Shown here: piece after piece, positions 31,945 through 40,785 of the stretch
Layout of the letters: each line of letters begins with the position of its first letter
How positions within the stretch are numbered: position 1 is the stretch's first letter
Assembly (NCBI GenBank): GCA_947467395.1
Contig: CANIIC010000011.1
Location: 1 to 46,411 of the forward strand
Length of the DNA stretch: 46,411 nt
Direction: 5' to 3'
Source of the DNA: Bryobacterales bacterium
GTDB taxonomy: Bacteria; Acidobacteriota; Terriglobia; Bryobacterales; Bryobacteraceae
Translations under genes and position numbers: made by a program
The notes under the pieces: generated by a model
Seen by the model: only the letters and a program-made list of their open reading frames with translations
The model's database searches: none
What the model was told of the DNA's origin: nothing

Positions 31945-34551
31945 ATGAAACGTCTGACCCCGTTGATTGCTGTGGTTGCCTTCGCGCTACCCTTGGCCGC
32001 CGCAGTTCCTGTTGCGCCCACTGGCATCGAAGCCTCGGACGCATCATACAGTAACAGGATCGCTGTTTCCTGGGAACATGTGCGCGATGCCCAGCTGTAT
32101 CGCATTTTCCGCAACTCCGGCAATGACGTCTCCACGGCAACTTCGGTCGGCACCACCGAATCGGTGATCTTCAATGACACGGCCACGCCCGGCCAGTCTT
32201 TCTTCTACTGGGTGCGCGCGGAAAACTCCAGCGGAAACGGCCCATTCAGCGCAGTCGACGCAGGATCTACAGCCACAGGCTTCACGCCGCCTCTGCTCGT
32301 GGGCCTCTTCCCGCCGTCCGCCCCCGCCGGCAACACCACCACCGGCGCGCGCGTCTACCTTGGCAAGACATTGTTCTGGGATGAGCAACTCTCCTCGACG
32401 AAAACCGTTGCCTGCGGGACCTGTCACATCCCCAGTGCTGGGGGCTCCGATCCGCGCGCGACGAAAGACGCCGCCCGTGCGAAGAATCCAGGAGCGGACG
32501 GCATCTTCGGCACTGCCGACGACGTGACCGGATCCATCGGAGTCCCGCTCACCAAAGCCGACGGCTCCTATCAATGGTCCTCCTCCTTCGGCCTCCGGCC
32601 GCAAGTGACGCCGCGTCACGCGAACTCCGCGATCGATGCGGCCTATGCACAGGTCGGCCTGTTCTGGGACGGTCGAGCGACGCCGCAATTCAACGATCCC
32701 GCCACGGGCTCGCTCCTGCTCGCCACCAACGCGGCCCTGGAAACGCAGGCCGTAGCTCCGCTGCTCAGCTCCGTCGAAATGGGTCACGACGGACGAACCA
32801 TCGGCGACGTGGTCGCACGCGTTGCAGCATCCAAGCCGCTTGCGCTCGCTCCCGCCGTGCCGGCGGCGCTCTCGCGCTGGATCAGTGGGCGCGCCTACTC
32901 GGAATTATTCGCCGAAGCCTACGGCACCGCAGAAATCACCGGAGCTCGCATCGCCATGGCACTCGCCAGCTACGAACGCACACTGCTCGCCGACCGCACC
33001 CCGCTGGACGCAGGCTTCGCCGGAGCCGCCCCGCCCGCAGGCCTCGGCGTCTACCAGCGCAGCGGTTGCAACGGATGCCATCGCCTGCCCGTCGGCTCCG
33101 ATGACGAGTTTCATGTCACCGGCGTGCGCCCCTTCACAGAAGACCTCGGCCGAGCGATCGTCACCGGCGCACCGCGCGATCAAGGCGCGTTCCGCTCTCC
33201 GATCATTCGCAACGCCGGCATTCGCCCCGCGCTGCAACACACCGGCGGCATGACCGTCGATGAAGTGGTCGCCTTCTACGATCGCGGCGGCGACTTTAAG
33301 AACTCACCCGGCTTCCCGCGCGGCATCTTTAATCCCTTGGGCCTCACGGCGCAAGAGAAGGCCGACCTTGCCAGCTTCCTCCGCTATCAAGCCGTCGACC
33401 AGCGCGCAGCCCGCGAAGCCGCACCACTGTTCGACCGGCCAGTGCTCTACTCCGAATCCGCCCGCGTGCCCGCCCTCCTTGGCACCGGAGCAGGAAGCTC
33501 CATCCCGGAGATCGTCGCACTGGAGCCGCCCTACGCCGGCAACCCGCGCTTCACCATCGCGCTTGGCAACGTCACGCCCGGAGCACAAGCGATCCTGGTC
33601 ATCGACCGTGCCGATCCCGGCACCTCCGCCGCACCCGCGACCGCATCGTTCCTCCGCCAGACAGCCACTGTCTCGAATGACGGCGCGGGACACGGCTTCG
33701 CCTCCATCTCCACGGCGATCCCCAGCAATGCGACCGGAACGTTCTTCGCCCGCTGGTTCGTCACCACCAACGGACAGCTCTCCGTCAGCCGCGCCGCACG
33801 CTTCACCATCTTCGCCGGCGATCCCGCCACGGAAACCTTCACTAGTCTCTCCGCCGCCAGTCTACTCAAAGGCACCGTTGCGCGCCTGGCGATCGTCAGC
33901 GGCTTCGGCTCGGGACTCGCGAGCTCCACGCTCACCGCTCCCGCAGGAGCGTTGCCCACCACGCTCGGCGGCCTGCGCGTTTCCATCACGGATCGCAACG
34001 GCACCAGCGCTGACGCGCCCCTGTTCTTCGTTTCCTCCGGACAGATCAACTACCTGGTCCCGGCTACCACCGCCGAAGGTGAAGCCACCGTGCGCGTCTT
34101 CCGTGGCGACACCTCGCTTGCCGAAGGCAAGCTCCAGGTCACGGCGCTCGCACCGTCGCTGTTCGCCGCCAACGCCAACGGTCGCGACGCGGCAGCCGCA
34201 CTGGTCGTCAGCGCTCCAGCAACCGGCGCGCAAACCACCTCCGGCATCGTCACCTTCGACGCAACCCTGCAACGCTATGTCCCCCAACCGATCTCGCTGG
34301 GCGCGGCCACCGACCAGACCTTCCTGTTGCTGTTCGGCACCGGCCTGCGCGGGGCAACCCTCAGTTCCGTCACCGCGACCATCGGAGATACTCTGGTCGA
34401 CGTACTCTATGCCGGACCGCAAAATCAGTACGAGGGCCTGGACCAGGTGAATCTCAAGCTCCCGCGCAGTCTCGCGGGCCGCGGCGAGCTCGATGTCGCC
34501 TTGTGGGTCGACGGCCAGCGTGCCAACACGGTCCGCATCGCCGTTCAGTAA
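31945..34551 (+). CDS. Fused FnIII - diheme cytochrome c peroxidase - TIGR03437 protein
   Basis: The 868-residue exported protein starts at the ATG preceded by GAGGTGA. The signal peptide is KRLTPLIAVVAFALPLAAA. Residues 25-112 are a fibronectin III module (RIAVSWEHVRDAQLYRIFRN). Residues 115-525 are a MauG/CcpA-type peroxidase with two c-hemes (CGTCH at 157-161, CNGCH at 375-379), plus LGKTLFWDEQLSSTKTVACG, VTPRHANSAI, LFWDGRA and LSSVEMGHDG. The end has the LRYQA helix typical of the family. The last 220 residues are a TIGR03437 domain (FFVSSGQINYLVPATTAEGE, LLLFGTGLRGA). Enzymes of this class reduce peroxide or oxidise cofactors in the periplasm. The fused modules suggest a surface-associated form. 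Confidence 0.9.
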   Translation: MKRLTPLIAVVAFALPLAAAVPVAPTGIEASDASYSNRIAVSWEHVRDAQLYRIFRNSGNDVSTATSVGTTESVIFNDTATPGQSFFYWVRAENSSGNGPFSAVDAGSTATGFTPPLLVGLFPPSAPAGNTTTGARVYLGKTLFWDEQLSSTKTVACGTCHIPSAGGSDPRATKDAARAKNPGADGIFGTADDVTGSIGVPLTKADGSYQWSSSFGLRPQVTPRHANSAIDAAYAQVGLFWDGRATPQFNDPATGSLLLATNAALETQAVAPLLSSVEMGHDGRTIGDVVARVAASKPLALAPAVPAALSRWISGRAYSELFAEAYGTAEITGARIAMALASYERTLLADRTPLDAGFAGAAPPAGLGVYQRSGCNGCHRLPVGSDDEFHVTGVRPFTEDLGRAIVTGAPRDQGAFRSPIIRNAGIRPALQHTGGMTVDEVVAFYDRGGDFKNSPGFPRGIFNPLGLTAQEKADLASFLRYQAVDQRAAREAAPLFDRPVLYSESARVPALLGTGAGSSIPEIVALEPPYAGNPRFTIALGNVTPGAQAILVIDRADPGTSAAPATASFLRQTATVSNDGAGHGFASISTAIPSNATGTFFARWFVTTNGQLSVSRAARFTIFAGDPATETFTSLSAASLLKGTVARLAIVSGFGSGLASSTLTAPAGALPTTLGGLRVSITDRNGTSADAPLFFVSSGQINYLVPATTAEGEATVRVFRGDTSLAEGKLQVTALAPSLFAANANGRDAAAALVVSAPATGAQTTSGIVTFDATLQRYVPQPISLGAATDQTFLLLFGTGLRGATLSSVTATIGDTLVDVLYAGPQNQYEGLDQVNLKLPRSLAGRGELDVALWVDGQRANTVRIAVQ

Positions 34552-34593
34552 CCCCGCGTTCGGGAACCCCATCCTGCTAACCTAGAAAGTTGC

Positions 34594-35454
34594 ATGGCGT
34601 GGTTTAACCGAACGAAGTCCGGCGTCGAGGAAGATACTTCCGAGCAAGAACGGCACATCCGTACCGAAGGCCTCTGGCTGAAGTGCGAAAAGTGCACCCA
34701 GATCATCTGGAAGAAAGCACTGGATGAGAACCTCAACTGCTGTCCCAAGTGCGACTTTCATTTCCGTCTGGACGCGCGCGCCCGAATCGCGCTGCTGCTG
34801 GACGGCGAGTTCCAGGAACACGACGCCAATCTCATCTCCACCGATCCGCTGAAGTTTGAGGATTCCAAGAAGTACTCCGCCAAACTGGTCGCCTCGCGCA
34901 AGGTTTCAGAAGCCGCCGATGCGCTGATTTCCGTCAGCGGCAACCTCGACGGCCGCAAAGTGAACATCTGCGCCATGGAGTTCCGCTTCATGGGCGGCAG
35001 CATGGGCGCCGTCGTCGGCGAAAAAATCACCCGAGCCGTGGAGCGCAGCATCGAACAGCGGATCCCGCTCATCATCTGTTCCGCATCCGGCGGCGCCCGC
35101 ATGCAGGAAGGCGCCATCAGCCTGATGCAGTTGGCCCGCATCTCCGCCGCGCTCATGAAGCTCGATGAAGCTGGAGTCCCGTATATCAGCGTGCTGACCG
35201 ACCCGACCACCGGCGGCGTCACTGCCAGCTTCGCCATGCTGGGCGATCTGAACATCGGGGAACCCGGCGCGCTGATCGCCTTCGCCGGCCCGCGCGTGAT
35301 CGAACAAACCATCCGCCAGAAGCTGCCCGAAGGTTTCCAGCGCAGCGAGTTTCTTCTGGAACACGGCTTCCTGGATGCCGTCGTCAAGCGTTCGGAGCTG
35401 AAAGCGTTCATCTCCCGCGCACTCAAGTTCTTCTGTGACGCGCCCGCCCAATGA
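34594..35454 (+). CDS. accD: Acetyl-CoA carboxylase carboxyltransferase beta subunit
   Basis: AccD transfers carboxyl from carboxybiotin to acetyl-CoA, making malonyl-CoA for fatty acid synthesis, as a partner of AccA. The 286-residue protein has the N-terminal zinc ribbon (C31, C34, C50, C53 in LKCEKC and CCPKC) and the crotonase-like core with FRFMGGSMGAVVGEKI, LIICSASGGARMQEGAISLM, SVLTDPTTGGVTASFAMLGD and AGPRVIEQTIRQKLPEGFQ, all highly conserved. No ribosome site precedes the ATG; TAACCT with an extended-10 TG (34575-34583) ends 10 nt before it. The stop overlaps the ABC-F start by ATGA. accA is not in the window. Confidence 0.97.
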   Translation: MAWFNRTKSGVEEDTSEQERHIRTEGLWLKCEKCTQIIWKKALDENLNCCPKCDFHFRLDARARIALLLDGEFQEHDANLISTDPLKFEDSKKYSAKLVASRKVSEAADALISVSGNLDGRKVNICAMEFRFMGGSMGAVVGEKITRAVERSIEQRIPLIICSASGGARMQEGAISLMQLARISAALMKLDEAGVPYISVLTDPTTGGVTASFAMLGDLNIGEPGALIAFAGPRVIEQTIRQKLPEGFQRSEFLLEHGFLDAVVKRSELKAFISRALKFFCDAPAQ

Positions 35455-37364
35455 TTCAACTGCAAGGCGCGGGCAAGCGCTTCGGACACAAGCTCCTCTT
35501 TGAAAACTGCGACTGGCTGATCACCTCGCGCGAACGCACCGGCTTGGTCGGCGGCAACGGCACTGGCAAATCGACGTTGCTCAAGGTCATCCACGGCGCC
35601 GAATCGCTCGATTACGGCAGCATCAGCTACACCAAGGGCACCACACTCGGGTATCTGCCGCAGGACGGCTTGAGCCTGCGCGGCAAGAGCGTCTTCAACG
35701 AATGCATGAGCGTGTTCGAAGACCTGCGCGCCATGGAGCAGGAGCTCGAAACCCTGCACCATAAGCTGGGCGAGATCGACCCCGCCAGCGCCGAATACGC
35801 CACCGCCTCCGATCGCGCGCACGCTATCGATACCGAGTTCCGCAATCGCGACGGCTACGCGATCGAAGCCCAAGTCGGCACGGTGCTCAACGGCCTCGGC
35901 TTCCGCAAAGAAGACTGGCCGCGCTTCACCGAAGAGTTCTCCGGCGGCTGGCAGATGCGCATCGCGCTCGCCAAGCTCCTGCTGCAGAAGCCGAATCTGC
36001 TGCTGCTCGATGAGCCGACGAACCATCTCGATCTCGAAGCCCGCAACTGGCTCGAAAGCTACCTCAAGGCGTACCCGTTCGGCTACATCCTGATCTCGCA
36101 CGATCGCTACTTCCTCGACGTCACGGTGGAGAAGACCACCGAAGTATGGAACAAGCGCGTGTGGTTCTACACCGGCAACTACGAAAAGTATCTTTCGCAG
36201 AAGGCCGAGCGCAAGAATCAGCTGGAAGCCGCCTATCGCAACCAGCGTGAGCGCATCGAACAGCTCGAGTCCTTCATCAACCGCTTCCGCGCCCAGGCCA
36301 CCAAGGCCAAGCAGGTACAGAGCCGCATCAAGGAGCTCGAGAAAATCGAGCGCATCGAGATTCCGCCCGAAGAAGGCACCATCCACTTCAGCTTCCCGCA
36401 GCCCAAGGCCAGCGGGCGCATTGTGGCGGAGATGAAGGACGTCTCCAAGAGCTACGGCGACAAACTAGTCTTCAGCGATGCGAACTTCATCATCGAACGC
36501 GGCGATCGCGTAGCGTTGGTCGGCGTCAACGGCGCCGGCAAATCGACGCTGATCAAGTTGCTCAGCGGTGCCGAGCCTCTCTCGACCGGCAGCTACACGC
36601 TGGGTCACAACGTCGCGCTCGATTACTTCGCGCAGGACCAATACAAGGAACTCGACAAAGAAGCACGCATGATCGACGACATCGGCAACGCATCGCCGAA
36701 GGCGACGAACACCGAGCTGCGCAACTTGCTCGGGTGCTTCCTATTCAGCGAAGACGACGTCTTCAAGAAGATCGGCGTACTGAGCGGCGGTGAGCGCAAT
36801 CGCTTCGCGCTGGCCAAGATCCTGCTGGCTCCGTCGAATTTCCTGCTGCTCGACGAACCCACGAACCACCTCGACATGCGCGCCAAGGAAGTGCTGCTGG
36901 AAGCGCTGGCGAACTATACCGGAACCGTGGTCTTCGTCTCGCACGATCGCTACTTCATCGACAACCTGGCCACGCGTATCATCGAAATCGAAGACGGCCA
37001 CGTGCACGTCTACCCCGGCAACTACGAAGACTACCTGTGGCGTAAATCGGGCGGCGCTGAGGCCCCTGTTTCACCCACCGCGGCCCCGGTTGTCGTGGCG
37101 GAAGCCGCCCCGGAACAGGTCGAACAGAAGAAGCGCATGAATCCGATGAAGCTGCAGAAGCTCAAGGATCAGCTCACCCAGACCGAGGACCGCATCAGCG
37201 AACTGGAATCGCAGATCGCGCAACACGAAGCGGCCTTGGCCGACTACAAGAGCGCCGAAGAATCCATGCGCTTGAGCGACCTGCTCACCACCCTGCGCAC
37301 CGAACTCGAAACCCGCGTCACGGAATGGGAACAGCTCAGCGAAGAACTCCAAGCCGGCAACTAA
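35451..37364 (+). CDS. ABC-F family ribosome-associated ATPase
   Basis: The 637-residue cytoplasmic protein has two ABC domains and no membrane segment, hence an ABC-F protein acting on the ribosome (translation factor or antibiotic protection). Domain 1 has Walker A GGNGTGKST (34-42), signature FSGGWQMRIALAK and LLLLDEPTNHLDLE. Domain 2 has VGVNGAGKST, LSGGERNRFALAK and FLLLDEPTNHLDM. The interdomain linker (about 240-330) is a charged helical hairpin, and the C-terminal 80 residues form a coiled coil (KDQLTQTEDRISELESQIAQ), as in the Uup/YbiT-like group. It is translationally coupled to accD by ATGA, an unusual pairing. Which subgroup it belongs to needs a tree. Confidence 0.95.
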   Translation: MIQLQGAGKRFGHKLLFENCDWLITSRERTGLVGGNGTGKSTLLKVIHGAESLDYGSISYTKGTTLGYLPQDGLSLRGKSVFNECMSVFEDLRAMEQELETLHHKLGEIDPASAEYATASDRAHAIDTEFRNRDGYAIEAQVGTVLNGLGFRKEDWPRFTEEFSGGWQMRIALAKLLLQKPNLLLLDEPTNHLDLEARNWLESYLKAYPFGYILISHDRYFLDVTVEKTTEVWNKRVWFYTGNYEKYLSQKAERKNQLEAAYRNQRERIEQLESFINRFRAQATKAKQVQSRIKELEKIERIEIPPEEGTIHFSFPQPKASGRIVAEMKDVSKSYGDKLVFSDANFIIERGDRVALVGVNGAGKSTLIKLLSGAEPLSTGSYTLGHNVALDYFAQDQYKELDKEARMIDDIGNASPKATNTELRNLLGCFLFSEDDVFKKIGVLSGGERNRFALAKILLAPSNFLLLDEPTNHLDMRAKEVLLEALANYTGTVVFVSHDRYFIDNLATRIIEIEDGHVHVYPGNYEDYLWRKSGGAEAPVSPTAAPVVVAEAAPEQVEQKKRMNPMKLQKLKDQLTQTEDRISELESQIAQHEAALADYKSAEESMRLSDLLTTLRTELETRVTEWEQLSEELQAGN

Positions 37365-37375
37365 GCCTTCTCAGC

Positions 37376-37708
37376 CTAGACCTTGTCGTAAAACGCGAAC
37401 CCCACCGCAGCCAGCACGAGCACGAACGACACCGCGTAGTTCCAGCGAATCGGCTCTCCCATGTAGAAGTAGGCGAACACCCCGAATACCACCAGCGTGA
37501 TGCACTCCTGCAGGATCTTCAGCTGATACGCGCTGAACCGTCCGTAGCCGATGCGGTTCGCGGGCACTTGAAAGCAGTATTCGCCCAGTGCGATCCCCCA
37601 ACTAATGAGAATGGCTGCAACCATGCCCAGATCACGGCGTTTCAAATGCCCGTACCAGGCAAAGGTCATGAAGGTGTTTGAAATCAGTAGCAGGAGTACG
37701 GTGCTCAT
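37376..37708 (-). CDS. DUF486 (DMT-superfamily-like) four-helix membrane protein
   Basis: The 110-residue protein closely follows the DUF486 pattern: LLLLISNTFMTFAWYGHLKR, a second helix with SWGIALGEYCFQVPANRIGY, QLKILQECITLVVFGVFAY, and a last helix after MGEPIRWNYAVSF. Four hydrophobic helices resemble half of a drug/metabolite transporter; function is unknown. The ATG at 37708 is chosen because MSTVLLLL begins the family homology and TACAGT (37723-37718) ends 9 nt before it; no Shine-Dalgarno sequence is seen. It is convergent with the ABC-F gene (11 nt between stops) and lies after the PBP gene on the same strand. Confidence 0.93.
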   Translation of the reverse strand: MSTVLLLLISNTFMTFAWYGHLKRRDLGMVAAILISWGIALGEYCFQVPANRIGYGRFSAYQLKILQECITLVVFGVFAYFYMGEPIRWNYAVSFVLVLAAVGFAFYDKV

Positions 37709-37733
37709 CTGCGCCGTACTGTAGCATGCGCGA

Positions 37734-38984
37734 TTACTGACCCGCGACGTCGTGCACAACCGAGGCCAAGCGCTCGCCCGTGCCCTTTTCGTGCGCGTAG
37801 TAGTTGTTGCGAACCAGGTTCTTGTAAACGCTGCCGCCCACGCCCGCCGCCGAACCTCCGGACATCGCGCTGCCGCCGGTCAACATCACCACCACCACCA
37901 GCCGTTCGTGTCCGACTTCGGTGAACGAACCGAACCAGCCCAGGTGCGTCGGCGTGCGCGTATCCGTGCACGTGCCGGTCTTGCCGTAAATCGGGAGATC
38001 GTCGTGGTAGCCGATGCGGCGAGCCGTACCGTACTCCACCGCGCCCATCATGCCCGGCTTGATTTCGTTGATCAGATGCTCAATATCCAGCTTGCGCTTC
38101 ACGCGCGGAACGATCGTATCGGCATCCTTCTGTGATTCCGGATACTGCAAGTAGTACAACGTGCCACCGTTCGCCACGGCGCCGATCAGCGCCGCGTATT
38201 CGAGAGGCGTCAACGTGATGCCGTCGCCGAAGCTGGTCATCATGCCCATGCCGCTCGTCGGCGTCTTCGCAGGCAGGATCCCCGGCTGCTCTTCCGTGAT
38301 GTTCAGGCTGGCCTTCTCGCCCAACCCGTACAGGCGAGCGTAGTAGCTCATGCGCTCAAACCCGAGCTTCTCACCCAGGCTCGCGAAATATTGATTGTTC
38401 GAACGCGCCAACGCCTCCGTCATCGCAACCTTGGTGTTGCCGTAGATGCGAATCTGCGTAAGACGGTCCACCAGCGATTCGCTCAATGCAGCCAGCGCTA
38501 CCGGAACCTTGATCGTGGAACACGGCTGGTAGCCGCTCTTGTACGCCGTCTTCTGCCCCACCACGGTGAGAACACGACCCGTGTTCGCATCGGTGACCAC
38601 CACCGCGCCGTTCAACTTGCCCAGCGCATCCAGCGCCGCCTGCCGAACATCGGGATCATCGCCTTCCCACGTATCGCCATTGGCCGAATCAGCAAAGTTG
38701 GGAGCGCTCCACGGGCTGCGCGAAACGCGACGCTTGGGAGCCTTCGCTGTCGTCTTCTTGACCGTAGCCTTGGGAGCAGCCGCCTTCTTGGCCGCCGTCT
38801 TTTTCTTGGTGGAGTTCTTCGCTTGAGCCGCGTATACCTGCTCAACGAACGGGATCGCCAGCAGCGCCAACGCGCCGAAGATCAGCGCCCAGCGTGCCCA
38901 CAGCCGGTTTCTGAATGAGAATTTCCTCTGCAACAAATTGATTCTCCTCAAGATACGGACAAGGCCGCAGTGCAACCTGACCAT
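37734..38984 (-). CDS. Penicillin-binding transpeptidase with histone-like linker
   Basis: The 416-residue protein has a membrane anchor (about 27-52) with the transpeptidase domain outside. The three catalytic signatures are present: S156-TIK, S195-NN and K335-TG, with spacing like class B PBPs or class D beta-lactamases. There is no glycosyltransferase or typical PBP dimerisation module, so it is a compact DD-transpeptidase. Residues 53-88 are a Lys/Ala/Thr run (KKKTAAKKAAAPKATVKK) like histone H1 tails. Two starts are possible: ATG 38984 with GGAGG 12 nt upstream, and TTG at 38936 with GAGGAG 7 nt upstream. The C-terminal part has a Gly/Ser loop (GGSAMSGGSAAGVGG). Confidence 0.9.
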   Translation of the reverse strand: MVRLHCGLVRILRRINLLQRKFSFRNRLWARWALIFGALALLAIPFVEQVYAAQAKNSTKKKTAAKKAAAPKATVKKTTAKAPKRRVSRSPWSAPNFADSANGDTWEGDDPDVRQAALDALGKLNGAVVVTDANTGRVLTVVGQKTAYKSGYQPCSTIKVPVALAALSESLVDRLTQIRIYGNTKVAMTEALARSNNQYFASLGEKLGFERMSYYARLYGLGEKASLNITEEQPGILPAKTPTSGMGMMTSFGDGITLTPLEYAALIGAVANGGTLYYLQYPESQKDADTIVPRVKRKLDIEHLINEIKPGMMGAVEYGTARRIGYHDDLPIYGKTGTCTDTRTPTHLGWFGSFTEVGHERLVVVVMLTGGSAMSGGSAAGVGGSVYKNLVRNNYYAHEKGTGERLASVVHDVAGQ

Positions 38985-39062
38985 TGTGCCCGATCCTCCG
39001 GGACCCGGTCAAGCTGAACTCTCCGCTGCTCCCTATCAGCCGTCGCAGGGGCTGGCCTGCAA

Positions 39063-40748
39063 GTGTTAGTCTGGTTATGCTTGAACCCCAGCACGCCAGC
39101 CTCGCCCCGCGAACTTATCATCCGTGACCTGGAAGGCCGGACCAGCAACTTGGTCCTCGAAGAGGACCGCATCACGCTCGGCCGGTCCACGCAGTGCCAA
39201 CTGGCCTACCCTGATGACGTCGGCCTCTCACGTCAACACCTCGCGCTGACCCGCGCCGGTGAGCAATGGACGGTGGAAGACCTCGGCAGCAAGAACGGGA
39301 CGCTGCTCAATGGCGAGCCCCTCAAAGGCGCCAAGCCGTTTAACCTCGGTGACCGCATCGCCGCAGGCCACCTCACCATCGAATTCGTCGGGGCCGCACA
39401 GACTCCCGCCCAGAACACCGTCGTGTTCGTCGAAAGCCAGGATTCGCAGACTGCCACCACGTTGATCGCGAACCTCGACGGCGTCCTCGGCGGACCTTCC
39501 GGCGGCGTGGAAGATCAGAACAAGACCGCCGTCATGACCGGCAACCCGCAGACCTGGGCGCTCATCCGCGCCGGTCGCGAACTCGCCGGCCACCGTCCGC
39601 TGAACGAATTGTTCGAAGTCATCATGGACCTCTCCATGGAAGCCGTCATGGCCGGCCGTGGCGTCCTGATGACCGTCGAAGGCAACGAACTGAAGGTCCG
39701 TGCCGCACGCGGCGCCGGCTTCCACATCTCCTCCACTGTCCGCGATCGCGTGCTGCGCGAGAAGACCTCCATCCTGGTCCGCGACGCGCAGATGGATCAG
39801 AACCTCAAAGGCCACATGAGCATCGTGGATCAAAAGGTGCGCAGCATCCTCGCCGTCCCGCTGCAGACCAATGACCAGGTCATCGGCCTCATTTACCTCG
39901 ATCAGCCGAACCACATCCGCGACTTCAGCCGCGAAGATCTGAACCTGCTGACCGTGATGGCGAACGTCGCCGCCATCCGCATCGAACACGCCCGCTTGAA
40001 CGAAATAGAAGCCGTCGAGCGCGCCATGCAGAAGGAAATGGAGCAGGCTGCGCAAATCCAGCAGCGACTGTTCCCCGCCGACGCGCCCAAGGCCGACGGT
40101 GTCGACATCGCCGCCCGAGCCGTTCCCGCCCGCCACTGCGGCGGCGACTACTACGACTTCATCCGCTTCCCCGATGGCAAAATCGCCATGATGGTCGGCG
40201 ACGTCGCCGGCAAGGGCATGCCCGCGTCGCTGCTGATGAGCAGCCTCCAGGCCCGCGTCCACGTCCTATTTGAGGACTCCCACGAAATCGGCGAGAAGAT
40301 CGGCAAGCTGAACAAAGCCACCTGCGGCAACTGCCCGGACAATCGCTTCATCACCTTCTTCTTCGGCGTCTACGATCCCACCACCGGCGAGATCGTTTAC
40401 ACCAGCGCCGGCCACAACCCTCCCGTGCTGGTCCGCGCCACAGGCGGCTACGAACTCCTCACCGGCGGCAGCGTGATGCTCGGCATCCTGTCGATGGCGA
40501 AGTACGACGAATATCGCGCCAAGCTCGAACCCGGCGACGTACTCGTCATGTTCAGCGACGGCGTCACCGAAGCTCCCAACCCGAACGACGAAGAATACGG
40601 CGAAGATCGCCTGGCTACCCTGGTCGCCGAACTCTCCGCCCGCCCGGCGAAGGAGATCGTAGACGCCATCCACTCCAGCGTCCACGAATTCACCGAAGGC
40701 GCCCCTCCGGCCGACGACATCACCGTCGTAGTCTGCCGCCGCATCTAG
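39063..40748 (+). CDS. FHA-GAF-SpoIIE (PP2C) phosphatase
   Basis: The 561-residue cytoplasmic signalling protein has three parts. An FHA domain (17-110) has GRS (40-42), SRQH (56-59) and KNGT, and binds phosphothreonine. A GAF domain (about 175-320) ends in VLREKTSILVRDAQMD and ILAVPLQTNDQVIGLIYLD. A coiled linker (330-350) leads to a SpoIIE phosphatase: CGGDYYDFIRFPDGKIAMMV, GDVAGKGMPASLLM, YTSAGHNPPVL, FSDGVTEAPN and DDITVVV, with the metal-binding Asp residues intact. Such proteins dephosphorylate anti-sigma antagonists or FHA-recognised targets. The start is uncertain: a GTG at 39063 and a TTG at 39081 are in frame, and no ATG precedes the FHA core. Confidence 0.93.
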   Translation: MLVWLCLNPSTPASPRELIIRDLEGRTSNLVLEEDRITLGRSTQCQLAYPDDVGLSRQHLALTRAGEQWTVEDLGSKNGTLLNGEPLKGAKPFNLGDRIAAGHLTIEFVGAAQTPAQNTVVFVESQDSQTATTLIANLDGVLGGPSGGVEDQNKTAVMTGNPQTWALIRAGRELAGHRPLNELFEVIMDLSMEAVMAGRGVLMTVEGNELKVRAARGAGFHISSTVRDRVLREKTSILVRDAQMDQNLKGHMSIVDQKVRSILAVPLQTNDQVIGLIYLDQPNHIRDFSREDLNLLTVMANVAAIRIEHARLNEIEAVERAMQKEMEQAAQIQQRLFPADAPKADGVDIAARAVPARHCGGDYYDFIRFPDGKIAMMVGDVAGKGMPASLLMSSLQARVHVLFEDSHEIGEKIGKLNKATCGNCPDNRFITFFFGVYDPTTGEIVYTSAGHNPPVLVRATGGYELLTGGSVMLGILSMAKYDEYRAKLEPGDVLVMFSDGVTEAPNPNDEEYGEDRLATLVAELSARPAKEIVDAIHSSVHEFTEGAPPADDITVVVCRRI

Positions 40749-40785
40749 AGCCGCCCGACCCTCTACAATAGAAGTAGCTCTAGGA

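Noticed and set aside
34758-36386. Minus-strand open frame of 542 codons across accD and the ABC-F gene
   Set aside because: It spans two well-supported genes in antisense and has no recognisable domain or ribosome site.
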